A DNA stretch of 64,000 nt, taken from contig NZ_JALHQI010000003.1 of assembly GCF_022842045.1 (NCBI RefSeq), forward strand, positions 20,141-84,140. The letters are read 5' to 3'. The notes below the pieces were generated by a model. That model was given only the letters and a program-made list of their open reading frames with translations, was not told the origin of the DNA and searched no databases. Positions 32,750 through 43,469 of this stretch are shown here, piece by piece. The stretch comes from Arenimonas sp. GTDB taxonomy: Bacteria > Pseudomonadota > Gammaproteobacteria > Xanthomonadales > Xanthomonadaceae. The stretch's first letter is position 1. Each line of letters opens with the position of its first letter. A program made the translations under genes and the position numbers.

Positions 32750-34369
32750 CTAGCCGGGCGTGGCGGCCAGGCAAGGCAGGGACACGTCGAAGGTGCTGCC
32801 GCGGTGCTCGCCCCGGCTGCGCGCGGCGATGCGGCCGCCATGCGCTTCCACCAGTTCGCGCGCCACCGCCAGCCCGATGCCCAGGCCGCCGCGGTGCACC
32901 GCCATGGCATCGGGGCCGCGCGCGAACAGGTCGAAGATGCATTCCAGCAGGTCTTCGGGCAGCCCCATGCCGTTGTCCACCAACTGGATGGTGACGCGAC
33001 CCCGCGCCCGGCGCGCCACCAGTCGAAGCCGCCCGCCCGCGGGCGTGTAGCGGCAGGCGTTGTCCAGCAGGTTCACCAGCACCTGGGCCAACCGGTCCGG
33101 GTCACCGCGCACCCAGAGCGCGCCCTCCGGCAGCTGCAGGGCCAGGGCATGGCCCCTGAGCGTGATCGCCGGCTGCCACGCTTCCGCCACGTCCCGCAGC
33201 ACCTGGCATACGTCCACCGGCACCGACGCCATCCGGAAGCGTTGGCCGCCGGCGCGGCCGTCGTCCAGCAGGTCGTCCACCCGCCGGGCCATGTGCAGCA
33301 CTTGCTTCTCGATCGCCCGGTGCAGGCGTTCCATCCCGGCTTCGTCGCCGCTGGCCCGGCGCGCCAGGTCGGCGGCCTTGCGGATCGGCGCCAGCGGGTA
33401 GCGCAGCTCGTGCGCCACCATCGCCAGGAAGCGCACCCGGCGCGCGTGCATCGCCTCCGACTCGGCGTCCACCGGCGCCTTGCCCAGCACGGTCAGGACG
33501 AAACGTTCGTTGGACTGGCGCAGGTCCTGGTCGGATTCGGCCCGCCGCGCTTCGTCGCCCTCGCCGCGCCCGCGGGCACGGGCCTCACCCGGGGAGTCGG
33601 CGTGGAACCGATAGCGGCTGCCGCGGTCGGCCTTGGCGCGATACATGGCGGCGTCTGCGGCTTCGAGCAGGACCGGCACCTGGTCGCCGTCCTCCGGGTA
33701 CAGGCTGATGCCGATGCTGGCCAGTACGCCAGCGTGGTCCGCGGGCGGTTCGCCGGGCAGCGCAAGGGCGTCGAGCATCTTGGCGGCGATCGCACCGGCG
33801 TCGGCCGCGCAGCTGATCTCGGGCAGCAGCACCACGAACTCGTCGCCGCCGAAGCGGCTGACGGTGTCCGAGTCGCGGACCACCGATTGCAGCCGGCGCG
33901 CCACGCACCTGAGCACCTCGTCGCCGAACGCATGTCCCTGGCTGTCATTGACGCGCTTGAAGTGGTCCAGGTCCACGAACATCACCGCCAGCCGCGCCGA
34001 ACGCCGCTGCGCCAGCGCGAGTGCGCTGCCGATCCGGTCGAGCATCAACGTGCGGTTCGGCGTGTCGGTGAGCGGGTCGCGCTGGGTGGCGCGGACCAGA
34101 AGGTCCAGGCTGTGGACCGCGCTCTCGGCGATCCGTGCCGCGGAATGCGCGGCGTCGCTCAGGCGCTGGTAAGCGAGCTGGCGCTGTTCCTCGCTGAGTC
34201 CGCGATGGTCGTGCGGGACATCGTGCAGGTCGCGGCGGAAGGCCTCGAGCAGTTCGCGCAAGTGTTCCGCGCGCAGGCCGGGGGCTGGCCCGCCACCGGA
34301 CGGGGCCGACGCGACAAGGGTCGACGCTTCCGCCTGCGGCGCGTCCGCGATCAGGGTCTGGCCCGTCAT
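32750..34369 (-). CDS. Diguanylate cyclase (GGDEF)-histidine kinase fusion protein
   Basis: 539 residues. ATG 34369 is preceded by AAGGAG. No membrane helix is seen. Residues 60-130 are helical. The GGDEF domain (about 130-285) has FVDLDHFKRVNDSQGHAFGD, an intact active site RFGGDEFVVLLPE and, five residues before it, RDSD matching the c-di-GMP inhibitory RxxD site. The kinase half has H-box FLAMVAHELRYPLAPIRKA, N-box LVNLLDNACRYTPAGG and G-boxes DNGMGLPEDLLE, GGLGIGLAVARELVEAHGG. It would make c-di-GMP and phosphorylate an unknown regulator; no response regulator gene is adjacent. Confidence 0.92.
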   Translation of the reverse strand: MTGQTLIADAPQAEASTLVASAPSGGGPAPGLRAEHLRELLEAFRRDLHDVPHDHRGLSEEQRQLAYQRLSDAAHSAARIAESAVHSLDLLVRATQRDPLTDTPNRTLMLDRIGSALALAQRRSARLAVMFVDLDHFKRVNDSQGHAFGDEVLRCVARRLQSVVRDSDTVSRFGGDEFVVLLPEISCAADAGAIAAKMLDALALPGEPPADHAGVLASIGISLYPEDGDQVPVLLEAADAAMYRAKADRGSRYRFHADSPGEARARGRGEGDEARRAESDQDLRQSNERFVLTVLGKAPVDAESEAMHARRVRFLAMVAHELRYPLAPIRKAADLARRASGDEAGMERLHRAIEKQVLHMARRVDDLLDDGRAGGQRFRMASVPVDVCQVLRDVAEAWQPAITLRGHALALQLPEGALWVRGDPDRLAQVLVNLLDNACRYTPAGGRLRLVARRARGRVTIQLVDNGMGLPEDLLECIFDLFARGPDAMAVHRGGLGIGLAVARELVEAHGGRIAARSRGEHRGSTFDVSLPCLAATPG

Positions 34370-34502
34370 GCACTGCTCCTTGGGTCGATGTAGGTGCGTG
34401 AGTGTTGCAGCTAAACGCATCGGCAAAGGCGGGCGCCGTGGCTGCGGTTCAGTTCCGGCGCGCGCCACGCAGCTATGTGCGCCGGCGCACGGAGAGAGGT
34501 GG

Positions 34503-34589
34503 CCTCCGCGCTTGCTGGCTTACATCGTCGCGGTCTACCTGATCTTCATCGGCATCATCGGCCTGCTGGGGTCCGGCGTGTTGCGCTGA
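34503..34589 (+). pseudogene. DUF3096-like C-terminal fragment
   Basis: The last 28 codons read PPRLLAYIVAVYLIFIGIIG and then LLGSGVLR. This closely follows the second half of small DUF3096 membrane proteins (PRLLNYIVAIYLI pattern), which normally start with another hydrophobic segment. Upstream in all three frames no such segment or good start exists, although the frame is open back to ATG 34368. Either a decayed gene or a very small protein using TTG. It is the only thing seen in the 304-bp gap between the kinase and symporter genes. Confidence 0.4.
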
Positions 34590-34673
34590 ACACGCGCGTC
34601 GCCGCGACCGCGGCTTGATCAACGACCGCCTCCCATGTTTCCCTGAAGCCGGGTTCTCCGCGGGCAAGGAGCG

Positions 34674-36221
34674 ATGGGAGCGCTGCACACGCTCGATTAC
34701 CTGGTGCTGGCGGTTTATTTCGCGATCGTCATCGCTGTCTGCGCGCGGGTGTCCCGGCGCAGCCCGGACAGCGACGAGCTGTTCCTGGCCGGGCGCACGC
34801 TCGGCGTCGGCGTGGTCGGCCTGTCCCTGTTCGCCTCGAACATTTCCTCCACCACCCTGATCGGCCTGCCGGGCGCGGCCTGGCAGTCCGGCATCGCGGT
34901 CGCCAACTACGAATGGATGGCGGCGCTGGTGCTGGTGCTCACCGCCGTGTTCGTGGCGCCGGTGCTGCTCGGCAACCGCCTGACCACGATCCCCGAGTTG
35001 CTCGAGCGCCGCTTCGACGCGCGCATGCGCCAGTACCTCTCGGCGGTGTCCATCTTCCTTTCCATCGTGCTCGACACCGCCGGCAGCCTGTTCGCCGGCG
35101 CGCTGGTGCTGCAGGTGTTCTTCCCGGCGCTGCCGCTGGGGGGCACCATCGCCGCCCTGGCCCTCTTCGCAGGCGCCTACACCGCGGCCGGCGGGCTGCG
35201 CGCGGTGGTCTACACCGACGTGCTGCAGTCGGTGGTGCTGCTGTTGGGTTCGGCGTTCCTCGCGCTGCTGGTGTTCGCCGAGTTCGACTACTCCTGGGCG
35301 GCGGTGAAGGCCGCGGTGCCGGCCGACCACCTGTCGCTGGTCCGCCCGTTCGACGATCCGGACCTGCCGTGGCTCGGCACCCTGATCGGCCTGCCGGTGC
35401 TCGGCTTCTACTACTGGACCATGAACCAGTACGTCTCCCAGCGCCTGCTCGGCGCCCGTGACATGCGCGCGGCCGGCGGCGGCGCGCTGCTGGCCGCGGG
35501 GCTGAAACTGTTGCCGCTGTTCCTGATGGTGCTGCCGGGGGCCCTGGCGATCACGCTGCTGCCCGACCTCGAGCGCGCGGACGAAGTGTTCCCGCGGCTG
35601 CTGGCCGAGTACGCGCCGGCGGGCGTGGTCGGCCTGGTGCTGGCCGGGCTGCTCGCAGCGATCATGTCCAGCGTGGATTCGGCGCTGAACTCGGCGTCCA
35701 CCCTGCTCACCGTCGACTTCATCCAGCCGCGGCGGCCCGGGCTCACGCCGCAGGCGCTGGCCAGGCTGGGCCGCTGGCTCACGCTCGGGCTGATGGTGCT
35801 GGCCGCGGCCTGGGCGCCGATGATCGACCGATTCCCCGGGCTGTTCGCCTATCTGCAGCAAGCCTTCGCCTACGTCACGCCGCCGCTGGTGGCGGTGTTC
35901 GCGCTGGGCTTCGTCGACCGGCGCCTCGGTGCGCGCGCGGCGCTGCGAGCGGCGCTGTGCGGCCATGCGCTCAGTGCCGCCTGGTTCGTGGCGACGCAGC
36001 TGGGCTGGATTGAAATCCATTTCACCATCGTCGCCGGCCTGCTGTTCGCGGCGACGATCCTGTTCGCGATGGGTTGGCGCGCCGTGCTCGACGACGTGCC
36101 CGCCCCGGCGGCCTTGGCCGCCGTCTCTCAGGCCCGGGCGGCACCGTCCCCGCGCTGGCTGCGGCCGCTGGCGGCGGCCATGGTCGCGCTGACGCTGGGT
36201 GTCGTGTTCGTGTTCCGCTGA
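34674..36221 (+). CDS. Sodium:solute symporter (SSS family)
   Basis: 515 residues, ATG preceded by AAGGAG. About thirteen to fourteen hydrophobic helices. Family landmarks: YFAIVIAVCARVSRR, SDELFLAGRTLGVGVVGLSL with ASNISSTTLIGLPGAAWQSG (the SSS motif around helix 2), GLRAVVYTDVLQSVVLLLG, and LLAAIMSSVDSALNSASTLL, the helix 8 Na+-site serines. It resembles sugar or inositol carriers of the SGLT type more than proline carriers, but the substrate is unknown. The 3' end overlaps the convergent ggpPS gene by 94 bp. Confidence 0.92.
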   Translation: MGALHTLDYLVLAVYFAIVIAVCARVSRRSPDSDELFLAGRTLGVGVVGLSLFASNISSTTLIGLPGAAWQSGIAVANYEWMAALVLVLTAVFVAPVLLGNRLTTIPELLERRFDARMRQYLSAVSIFLSIVLDTAGSLFAGALVLQVFFPALPLGGTIAALALFAGAYTAAGGLRAVVYTDVLQSVVLLLGSAFLALLVFAEFDYSWAAVKAAVPADHLSLVRPFDDPDLPWLGTLIGLPVLGFYYWTMNQYVSQRLLGARDMRAAGGGALLAAGLKLLPLFLMVLPGALAITLLPDLERADEVFPRLLAEYAPAGVVGLVLAGLLAAIMSSVDSALNSASTLLTVDFIQPRRPGLTPQALARLGRWLTLGLMVLAAAWAPMIDRFPGLFAYLQQAFAYVTPPLVAVFALGFVDRRLGARAALRAALCGHALSAAWFVATQLGWIEIHFTIVAGLLFAATILFAMGWRAVLDDVPAPAALAAVSQARAAPSPRWLRPLAAAMVALTLGVVFVFR

Positions 36222-38509
36222 GGCCCCGCCCCGCGCACCGCCGCCAGGAAATCGCGGCCCCAGCGATCCACGTCGTAGTTCTCGACGATGCCGTAGAGCT
36301 GGCGCAGCCGGCCCTCGGCCTCATCGGGATCCATCGCCAGCGCCTGCCCCAGGGCCGCGGTGAGGTCGGCCGGGTCGTGCGGGTTGGTCAGCAGCGCGCC
36401 CTTCATCTCGGCGGCGGCACCCGCGAACTCCGACAGCACCAGCACGCCGCGCCCGCCCTCGATGCCCTGGGTGGCCACGAATTCCTTGGCCACCAGGTTC
36501 AGGCCGTCGCGCAGCGGGGTGATCCACATCACGTCGGCGGCGGCGTAGTGCGCCACCACTTCCTCGAAGGGCAGCGGCCGCGCGAAGAAGCGCACCGGCG
36601 TCCAGTCCAGGCGCGAATGGCGGCCGTTGATGCGGCCCACCGCCTGCTCGATCTGCGTCTGCAGCTGGCGGTAGATGGTCATCTCCTTCGCGGCCGGCAC
36701 GCACACCATCACCAGCGTCACCTTGCCCTGCAGCTGCGGCTGGGCCTCGAGCAGGCGGTCGAAGGCCTCGAGTTTCTCAAGCGTGCCCTTGGTGTAGTCG
36801 AGGCGCTCGATCGAGAGCACCAGCTTGCGCGGGCTGATTTCGCGCCGCAGCTTCTCCAGGCTGTTGCGCACGCTCCGCTGGGCCAGCACGTCGCGGATCC
36901 GGCCCAGGTCCGTGCCCACCGGGTGCGCGCCCAGCCCGACCTCGCGGTCGCCCACGCGCAGGCGCGTGGTCATGGTGTCGAGACCGACCGCGCAGCCATA
37001 GGTGAGGAAGCGGGGCGCGCAGCCCTGGCGCTCCAGCGTTTCGGTCGGCATCGCGCCGCGCACCACGTCCACGAAGTTCTCGACCTGGCGCGGGATGTGG
37101 AAGCCGATGTAGTCGCAGCTGAGCAGGCTGCCCAGGATCTCGCGCCGCCACGGCACCACGTTGAAGATGTCGGCGGAGGGGAAGTAGGTGTGGTGGAAGA
37201 AGGCGATCTTCAGGTCCGGGCGCAGCTCGCGCAGGCGTGCCGGCACCATCCACAGGTTGTAGTCGTGCAGCCACACGGTGGCACCGTGCGCGGCCTCCGC
37301 CGCGGCGGCCTCGGCGAAGCGGCGGTTGACCTTCAGGAACACCTTCCAGTCGTCCTCGCGGAAGCGCGCGCGCTCCCAGAAGGTGTGCAGCATTGGCCAG
37401 AAGGCTTCCTTCGAGAACCGCTTGTAGAACGCGTCCACCTCCGCCTTCGACAGCGGCACGCGCGCGGCGGTGAGGTTCGGGTAGCGGTCCACGTCCACCG
37501 GCGTGCGCGCCTCGAAGCCCTCGCGCTTGGCGTCGTCCAGCGTCCAGGCGACCCAGGAGCCGGCCTGTCCGCCGGCGAAGAAGCTCAGCAGGCTGGGGAT
37601 GATGCCGTTGGGCGAGGTCGGGCGGCGGCGCACCAGCTTGCCGTCTTCGAACGACTCCTCGAAGGGCAGGCGGTGGTAGACCATCACCAGGTCGGACTGG
37701 CCGGCCCGGCCCGGGGCGGGGGCCTCGACGTGCGGGTCGTTGGCCGGCAGCAGGCCGAAGTGCTCGATCGCCTGGAGGATGCCGCCGCAACCGGCTTCGC
37801 TGGCGTGCAGCACGTGCTCGTGGCGGTGCGTTGCCTCCAGCAGCGCGGGCTCGGACTGGCCGACGCAGACGCCGTTGAAGCCCGCCTCGTACATCGAGAG
37901 GTCGTTGAGGGTGTCGCCGGCGACCAGGATGCGGTCCACCGGCAGCCGCAGCAGCGCGGCCAGGGCCTGCAGGGTGCGGCCCTTGTCGGTGCGCGGCGGC
38001 AGGATGTCGAGGTAGCGGTCGGCGGAATAGAGCACCGCGCAGCCGAGGGCGCGGGCGGCGTCCTCGATGGCTTCGCGCTGAGGCGCCAGCACGCCGGGCT
38101 CGCAGAAGTAGGAGCAGCGCCGCTCCTGCGGCACGTCCTGGCGGTGCAGGCCGTGGAAGCCGCGCATTGCGTCGGCCACCACGTGCTCGCCGGGCCAGCG
38201 GGCGTCGATGCCCGACTGCAGCGGCTGCAGCGGCTGCAGGGTGCGGCCGTCGACCACGGTCGCGCCCACGTCGCAGACCAGGTAGTCAGGTCGCGGCAAC
38301 GACGGGTCGGACAGCAGCGGGATCACGGCTTCCAGGCTGCGTCCGGTGACCCAGACCAGCCGGATGTGCGGGTGCCGCTCGACCAGCCGGTACAGGCGCT
38401 GGCGATGGGCGGTTTCGCCGGCGAGGAAGGTGCCGTCGAGGTCGGTGGCCAGGACCAGGCGGGGTGTTTCAGGGTGGGGTGTCTCGGGGCGGGCTGTCTG
38501 CTTGCTCAA
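36128..38509 (-). CDS. ggpPS: Fused HAD phosphatase / glucosylglycerol-phosphate synthase
   Basis: 793 residues from TTG 38509, whose TTGA overlaps the stop of the upstream MFS gene and is preceded by AGGAAAA; no ATG lies before the HAD motif. The N-terminal sucrose-phosphatase-like HAD domain has LVLATDLDGTFLAG and RILVAGDTLNDLSMYE. The GT20 domain (about 290-750) has HDYNLWMVPARLRELRPDLK, FFHHTYFPSADIFNVVPWRR and SIERLDYTKGTLEKLEAF. These match GgpS rather than OtsA, and a phosphatase-synthase fusion is known in Stenotrophomonas. It makes the osmolyte glucosylglycerol from ADP-glucose and glycerol-3-phosphate. Trehalose-6-phosphate synthase is the alternative. Confidence 0.85.
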   Translation of the reverse strand: MSKQTARPETPHPETPRLVLATDLDGTFLAGETAHRQRLYRLVERHPHIRLVWVTGRSLEAVIPLLSDPSLPRPDYLVCDVGATVVDGRTLQPLQPLQSGIDARWPGEHVVADAMRGFHGLHRQDVPQERRCSYFCEPGVLAPQREAIEDAARALGCAVLYSADRYLDILPPRTDKGRTLQALAALLRLPVDRILVAGDTLNDLSMYEAGFNGVCVGQSEPALLEATHRHEHVLHASEAGCGGILQAIEHFGLLPANDPHVEAPAPGRAGQSDLVMVYHRLPFEESFEDGKLVRRRPTSPNGIIPSLLSFFAGGQAGSWVAWTLDDAKREGFEARTPVDVDRYPNLTAARVPLSKAEVDAFYKRFSKEAFWPMLHTFWERARFREDDWKVFLKVNRRFAEAAAAEAAHGATVWLHDYNLWMVPARLRELRPDLKIAFFHHTYFPSADIFNVVPWRREILGSLLSCDYIGFHIPRQVENFVDVVRGAMPTETLERQGCAPRFLTYGCAVGLDTMTTRLRVGDREVGLGAHPVGTDLGRIRDVLAQRSVRNSLEKLRREISPRKLVLSIERLDYTKGTLEKLEAFDRLLEAQPQLQGKVTLVMVCVPAAKEMTIYRQLQTQIEQAVGRINGRHSRLDWTPVRFFARPLPFEEVVAHYAAADVMWITPLRDGLNLVAKEFVATQGIEGGRGVLVLSEFAGAAAEMKGALLTNPHDPADLTAALGQALAMDPDEAEGRLRQLYGIVENYDVDRWGRDFLAAVRGAGPQRNTNTTPSVSATMAAASGRSQRGDGAARA

Positions 38510-39759
38510 GGGTTTTCCTGGGTAGCGGTGGGAGGGGGTGATTCGGTTTCGGGCAGCAGTTCCAGCGCCGCCGGGGTGGTGCGCAGCATCGGGTGGAACG
38601 CCGCCGGGTGGCGGTCGGGGCGGCGGTTCAGGGCCAGGCGCGCCATCAGGAACAGCGACAGCGCGGCCAGCACCGCCGCGAAGTAGGCGGGCAGGGCGCC
38701 CGGCCCGTGGCGCGACATCAGCTCGCCGGCGATCATCGGGCCCAGCATGGCGCCGATGCCGTGCACCAGCAGCAGGCTGGAGCAGCCCGACAGCAGGTCC
38801 TCGCGGGGCAGGGTGTCGAGCATGTGCGCCACGCTCATCGGATAGATGGAGAAAGCCAGCCCGCCAAAGGCGAAGAACAGGGCGTAGATCCAGCCGCCGC
38901 CCCAGCCCGCGCCCGGCAGCGCCGCCAGCGCGACGGCGGCGGCGGCGGCGCAGGCCAGCGCGAGCCCGATGCGGCGGTCCAGGCGGTCCGACAGCCGGCC
39001 CAGCGGCCACTGCAGCAGCGCCCCGCCGAGGATGGTGGCGACCATGAAGTGCGAGATGCCTGCGCGGTCCAGCCCGATCTCGCCGGCATAGACCGGGCCC
39101 AGGCCCCAGAACGCCCCCATCGCCAGCCCGGACAACCCGGCCGCCAGGGTCGCCGCCGGCGCCACCGCGTACAGGCGGCGCAGGCCCAGGCGTGGATTCG
39201 GCGGGAACGTCGGCTGCGCCAGCCGCGTCAGCGTCACCGGCAGCGCCGAGGCGCAGACCAGGATGGCCACCAGGCTGAACAGCATGAAGCCGCCGTCCAC
39301 GCCCAGCCCCAGCAGCAACTGACCCAGCGCCAGCGCGCCCAGGTTCACCGCCATGTAGATCGCGAACACCCGGCCACGGATGGCGGGGTCAGGCTGCGCG
39401 TTGAGCCAGCTTTCGATGACGGTGTACAGCGTGACCAGTGCGACGCCGGTGACAACCCGCAGCCCGAACCAGGCCGCCGGGTCGACCCAGACCGGGTGCA
39501 GCAGCACCGCGATCGCGGCCAGCCCGGTGCAGAAGGCGAAGGCGCGGACGTGGCCGATCCGGCGGATCAGCGGCGGCGCCAGGAAGGTGCCGGCCAGGAA
39601 GCCGGCGAAGTAGCCCGACATCACCCAGCCCAGGGTCTGCCCGCCGTAGCCCTCCAGCCCGCCGCGCACCGCCAGCAGGGTACCCAGCAGCCCGCTGCCG
39701 GCCAGCAGCAGCGCCACGCCCGCCAGCAGGGCGGTCAGGGGAAGGACAGCACGGATCAA
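38506..39759 (-). CDS. MFS transporter, YcaD-like
   Basis: 417 residues with twelve hydrophobic helices. The first reads LPLTALLAGVALLLAGSGLL; helix 2-3 loop APPLIRRIGHVRAFAF is the MFS A-motif; YTVIESWLNAQPDPAIRGRV and GRLSDRLDRRIGLALACAA are typical of the YcaD/PnuX-like branch. Translationally coupled to ggpPS. A role in export or recovery of the compatible solute or its precursor is inferred from this linkage; the substrate is unknown. Confidence 0.85.
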   Translation of the reverse strand: MIRAVLPLTALLAGVALLLAGSGLLGTLLAVRGGLEGYGGQTLGWVMSGYFAGFLAGTFLAPPLIRRIGHVRAFAFCTGLAAIAVLLHPVWVDPAAWFGLRVVTGVALVTLYTVIESWLNAQPDPAIRGRVFAIYMAVNLGALALGQLLLGLGVDGGFMLFSLVAILVCASALPVTLTRLAQPTFPPNPRLGLRRLYAVAPAATLAAGLSGLAMGAFWGLGPVYAGEIGLDRAGISHFMVATILGGALLQWPLGRLSDRLDRRIGLALACAAAAAVALAALPGAGWGGGWIYALFFAFGGLAFSIYPMSVAHMLDTLPREDLLSGCSSLLLVHGIGAMLGPMIAGELMSRHGPGALPAYFAAVLAALSLFLMARLALNRRPDRHPAAFHPMLRTTPAALELLPETESPPPTATQENP

Positions 39760-39787
39760 GGGTCTCGCCGGTTCAAGTCAGCGTGCG

Positions 39788-39816
39788 ATTCTAACATATT
39801 GATATGAATGGAGAAA
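39788..39816 (-). promoter_or_regulatory. AT-rich candidate promoter of the MFS-ggpPS operon
   Basis: An AT-rich island stands out in otherwise GC-rich DNA. On the minus strand TAGAAT can serve as -10 with a weak TTTCTC at 17-base spacing; the start would fall about 20 bases before the MFS ATG. It may instead drive fmdB rightward. Weak evidence. Confidence 0.3.
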
Positions 39817-39918
39817 ATCGCCAGCGTTCAGTCACTTGCGGGCCCCGGGCTTGAACTGGCGGCCCGGATACCCACTAATGCGCGCACTCGGCCACCGGCC
39901 GCACGAACATCCGCGACC

Positions 39919-40212
39919 ATGCCCATCTACGCCTTCGAGTGCGCCCACTGCGGCCACGCCTTCGACCGACTCCAGAAGCTTTCCGACCCGGACCCGACCG
40001 ACTGCCCCGAGTGCGGCCAGCCCCAGGTCCGGCGCCAGCTGACCGCGCCCAGCTTCCGGCTGGCCGGCTCCGGCTGGTACGAGACCGACTTCAAGAAGGA
40101 TGGCGACAAGAAGCGCAATCTCGCCGACGGCGCCGCCAAGTCCGAGCCGGCGGCCAAGCCCGAGCCCGCCGCCAAGCCAGCCGAGTCCAAGCCGGCGCCC
40201 GCCTCGGACTGA
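39919..40212 (+). CDS. FmdB-family zinc ribbon protein
   Basis: 97 residues starting MPIYAFECAHCGHAFDRLQK at ATG 39919; a longer frame to 39808 is rejected because the family starts MP(I/T)Y. Two CxxC pairs (CAHC, CPEC) form the zinc ribbon, followed by the conserved SFRLAGSGWYETDFKKDGDK. The C-terminal 30 residues are Ala/Pro/Lys-rich low-complexity repeats (EPAAKP). Regulatory role suggested for the family, function not settled. This gene often lies directly ahead of aspS in Proteobacteria, as here with one lipoprotein gene between. Confidence 0.92.
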   Translation: MPIYAFECAHCGHAFDRLQKLSDPDPTDCPECGQPQVRRQLTAPSFRLAGSGWYETDFKKDGDKKRNLADGAAKSEPAAKPEPAAKPAESKPAPASD

Positions 40213-40249
40213 TTGCCGCCTGCGCCCGCGGCGGGGTAGGGTCGGCGGC

Positions 40250-40939
40250 ATGAAGACCCCGACCCACGCCGCGAGCCTGCTCGCCACCGCCGTCCTGCTG
40301 GCCGCCTGCGCCGGCCCCGAAGCCACCCGGCCCGACGCCGGCGCCCAGTTCGGCCTGGCCGAGCCGCTGCCGCCGCCCGGCATCGGCGATCCGGCAGTGC
40401 AGGTGGCGCCGGTGGATGCCTTCCTGGCGCGCATCGCCACCCACTGCGGCCAGGCCTTCGAAGGCCGGGTGAGGGTGGATACGCCGGCCCAGCCCAACGA
40501 TGCCTTCAGCGGCAAGCGGCTGGTGATGCACGTGCGCGGCTGCGACGCCGACGAGCTGCGCATCCCCTTCCACGTCGGCGAGGACCGCTCGCGCACCTGG
40601 GTGCTGACCCGCACCGCCACCGGCCTGCGGCTCAAGCACGACCATCGCCACGAGGACGGCAGCGCCGACGCCGTGACGATGTACGGCGGCGATACCGCCG
40701 CGCCCGGCAGTGCGCGCCGCCAGGCCTTCCCGGTGGACGCCGAATCCATCGCCACCTTCCGCCGCGAAGGCCTCACGGCCTCGCTGGAAAACACCTGGGC
40801 CATGGAAATCGAGCCCGGCCAGGTCTTCGTCTATGAGCTCTCGCGCCCGAACGGCCGCCTGTTCCAGGTCGAGTTCGACCTCAGCCGCCCGGTGCCGGCG
40901 CCGCCGGCGCCCTGGGGCAGCGAGCTGCCCGGCGAGTAG
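40250..40939 (+). CDS. Putative lipoprotein of unknown function
   Basis: 229 residues from ATG 40250. The signal peptide ends in lipobox VLLAAC near residue 19, so it is probably an outer-membrane or periplasmic lipoprotein. After a proline-rich stretch a globular domain shows PVDAFLARIATHCGQAFEGR and LVMHVRGCDADELRIPFHVG, then TGLRLKHDHRHEDGSADAVT. The last of these resembles a conserved periplasmic domain found in proteobacterial hypothetical proteins. No catalytic motif is recognised. It lies between fmdB and aspS. Confidence 0.75.
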   Translation: MKTPTHAASLLATAVLLAACAGPEATRPDAGAQFGLAEPLPPPGIGDPAVQVAPVDAFLARIATHCGQAFEGRVRVDTPAQPNDAFSGKRLVMHVRGCDADELRIPFHVGEDRSRTWVLTRTATGLRLKHDHRHEDGSADAVTMYGGDTAAPGSARRQAFPVDAESIATFRREGLTASLENTWAMEIEPGQVFVYELSRPNGRLFQVEFDLSRPVPAPPAPWGSELPGE

Positions 40940-41053
40940 CCCGCCGGCCTCGCCCCCGGCGCGCGGCCAATTTGCCGGCACCGGGGCCGCGGCCCTAGAA
41001 TTCCGGGTCTTCCGCCGCCCGTCCGGGCCCGGCGAATTCCCTTCGGAGCAAGC

Positions 41054-42819
<1,766 letters not shown>

Positions 42820-42823
<4 letters not shown>

Positions 42824-43452
42824 ACCCGGCCGGCGCCAGCGGACACGTCGTCCTGGTCCACGGCGTGTGGATGCGGGGGCTGACGATGCTGCCGCTGGCC
42901 CGCCGCCTGCAGGCGGCGGGCTTCAGCACCGAGGTCTTCGATTACGCCAGCCTGTTCCAGGGCCCCGGCCCCTCGGTGGACCGGCTGGCGGCGCGCATGC
43001 TCTCGCGCGGTCCCGGCCCGGTGCACCTGGTCGGGCACAGCCTGGGCGGCCTGGTGGCGCTGGAAACCGCAGCGGGCTGGTCCGGCCTGCCGCCCGGCCG
43101 CATCGTCTGCCTCGGCTCGCCGCTGGCGGGCAGCGGCGCTGCGCGCGGCATGGCCCACAGCCACCTGGGTGCACTGCTCGGCCGCAGCGGCCGCCTGCTC
43201 AAGAGCGGCCTGTACGAACTGCCGCGCGGGCGCGAGGTCGGCGTCATCGCCGGCTGCCGGGCCGCGGGGCTGGGCAAGGTGTTCGGGCGCTTCGACGGGC
43301 CCAACGACGGCACCGTGGCGGTCTGGGAAACCCGGCTGCCGGGCCTGGCCGACCATCGCGTGCTGCCCGCCAGCCACACCGGCATGATCTTCTCGTCCGA
43401 AGTGGCGGCGCTGGCCGCCGGCTTCCTCCGTGACGGCCGCTTCCCCGGCTGA
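42820..43452 (+). CDS. Lipase-like alpha/beta hydrolase, likely CTG start
   Basis: About 210 residues. The oxyanion strand [11 protein letters not shown], nucleophile elbow [14 protein letters not shown], Asp in [13 protein letters not shown] and His in [10 protein letters not shown] make a complete serine hydrolase triad, as in PGAP1-like or triacylglycerol lipase proteins. No ATG, GTG or TTG lies in frame between the preceding aspS coding region and the oxyanion motif. CTG at 42820 would overlap the aspS stop as CTGA. A start at ATG 42868 would delete the oxyanion strand. No signal peptide, so cytoplasmic. Confidence 0.8.
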
Positions 43453-43469
43453 GCGCACGCCGTGGGCCC

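Noticed and set aside
36074-38686. An 870-codon plus-strand frame opposite the synthase gene
   Set aside because: Antisense shadow; no recognisable domain and His/Gln/Arg-rich composition.
36128-39010. A 960-codon reading of the glucosylglycerol-phosphate synthase frame
   Set aside because: The first 167 codons lie inside the MFS gene in another frame and are Arg/Gly/Pro-rich; the TTG overlap at 38509 is the better start.
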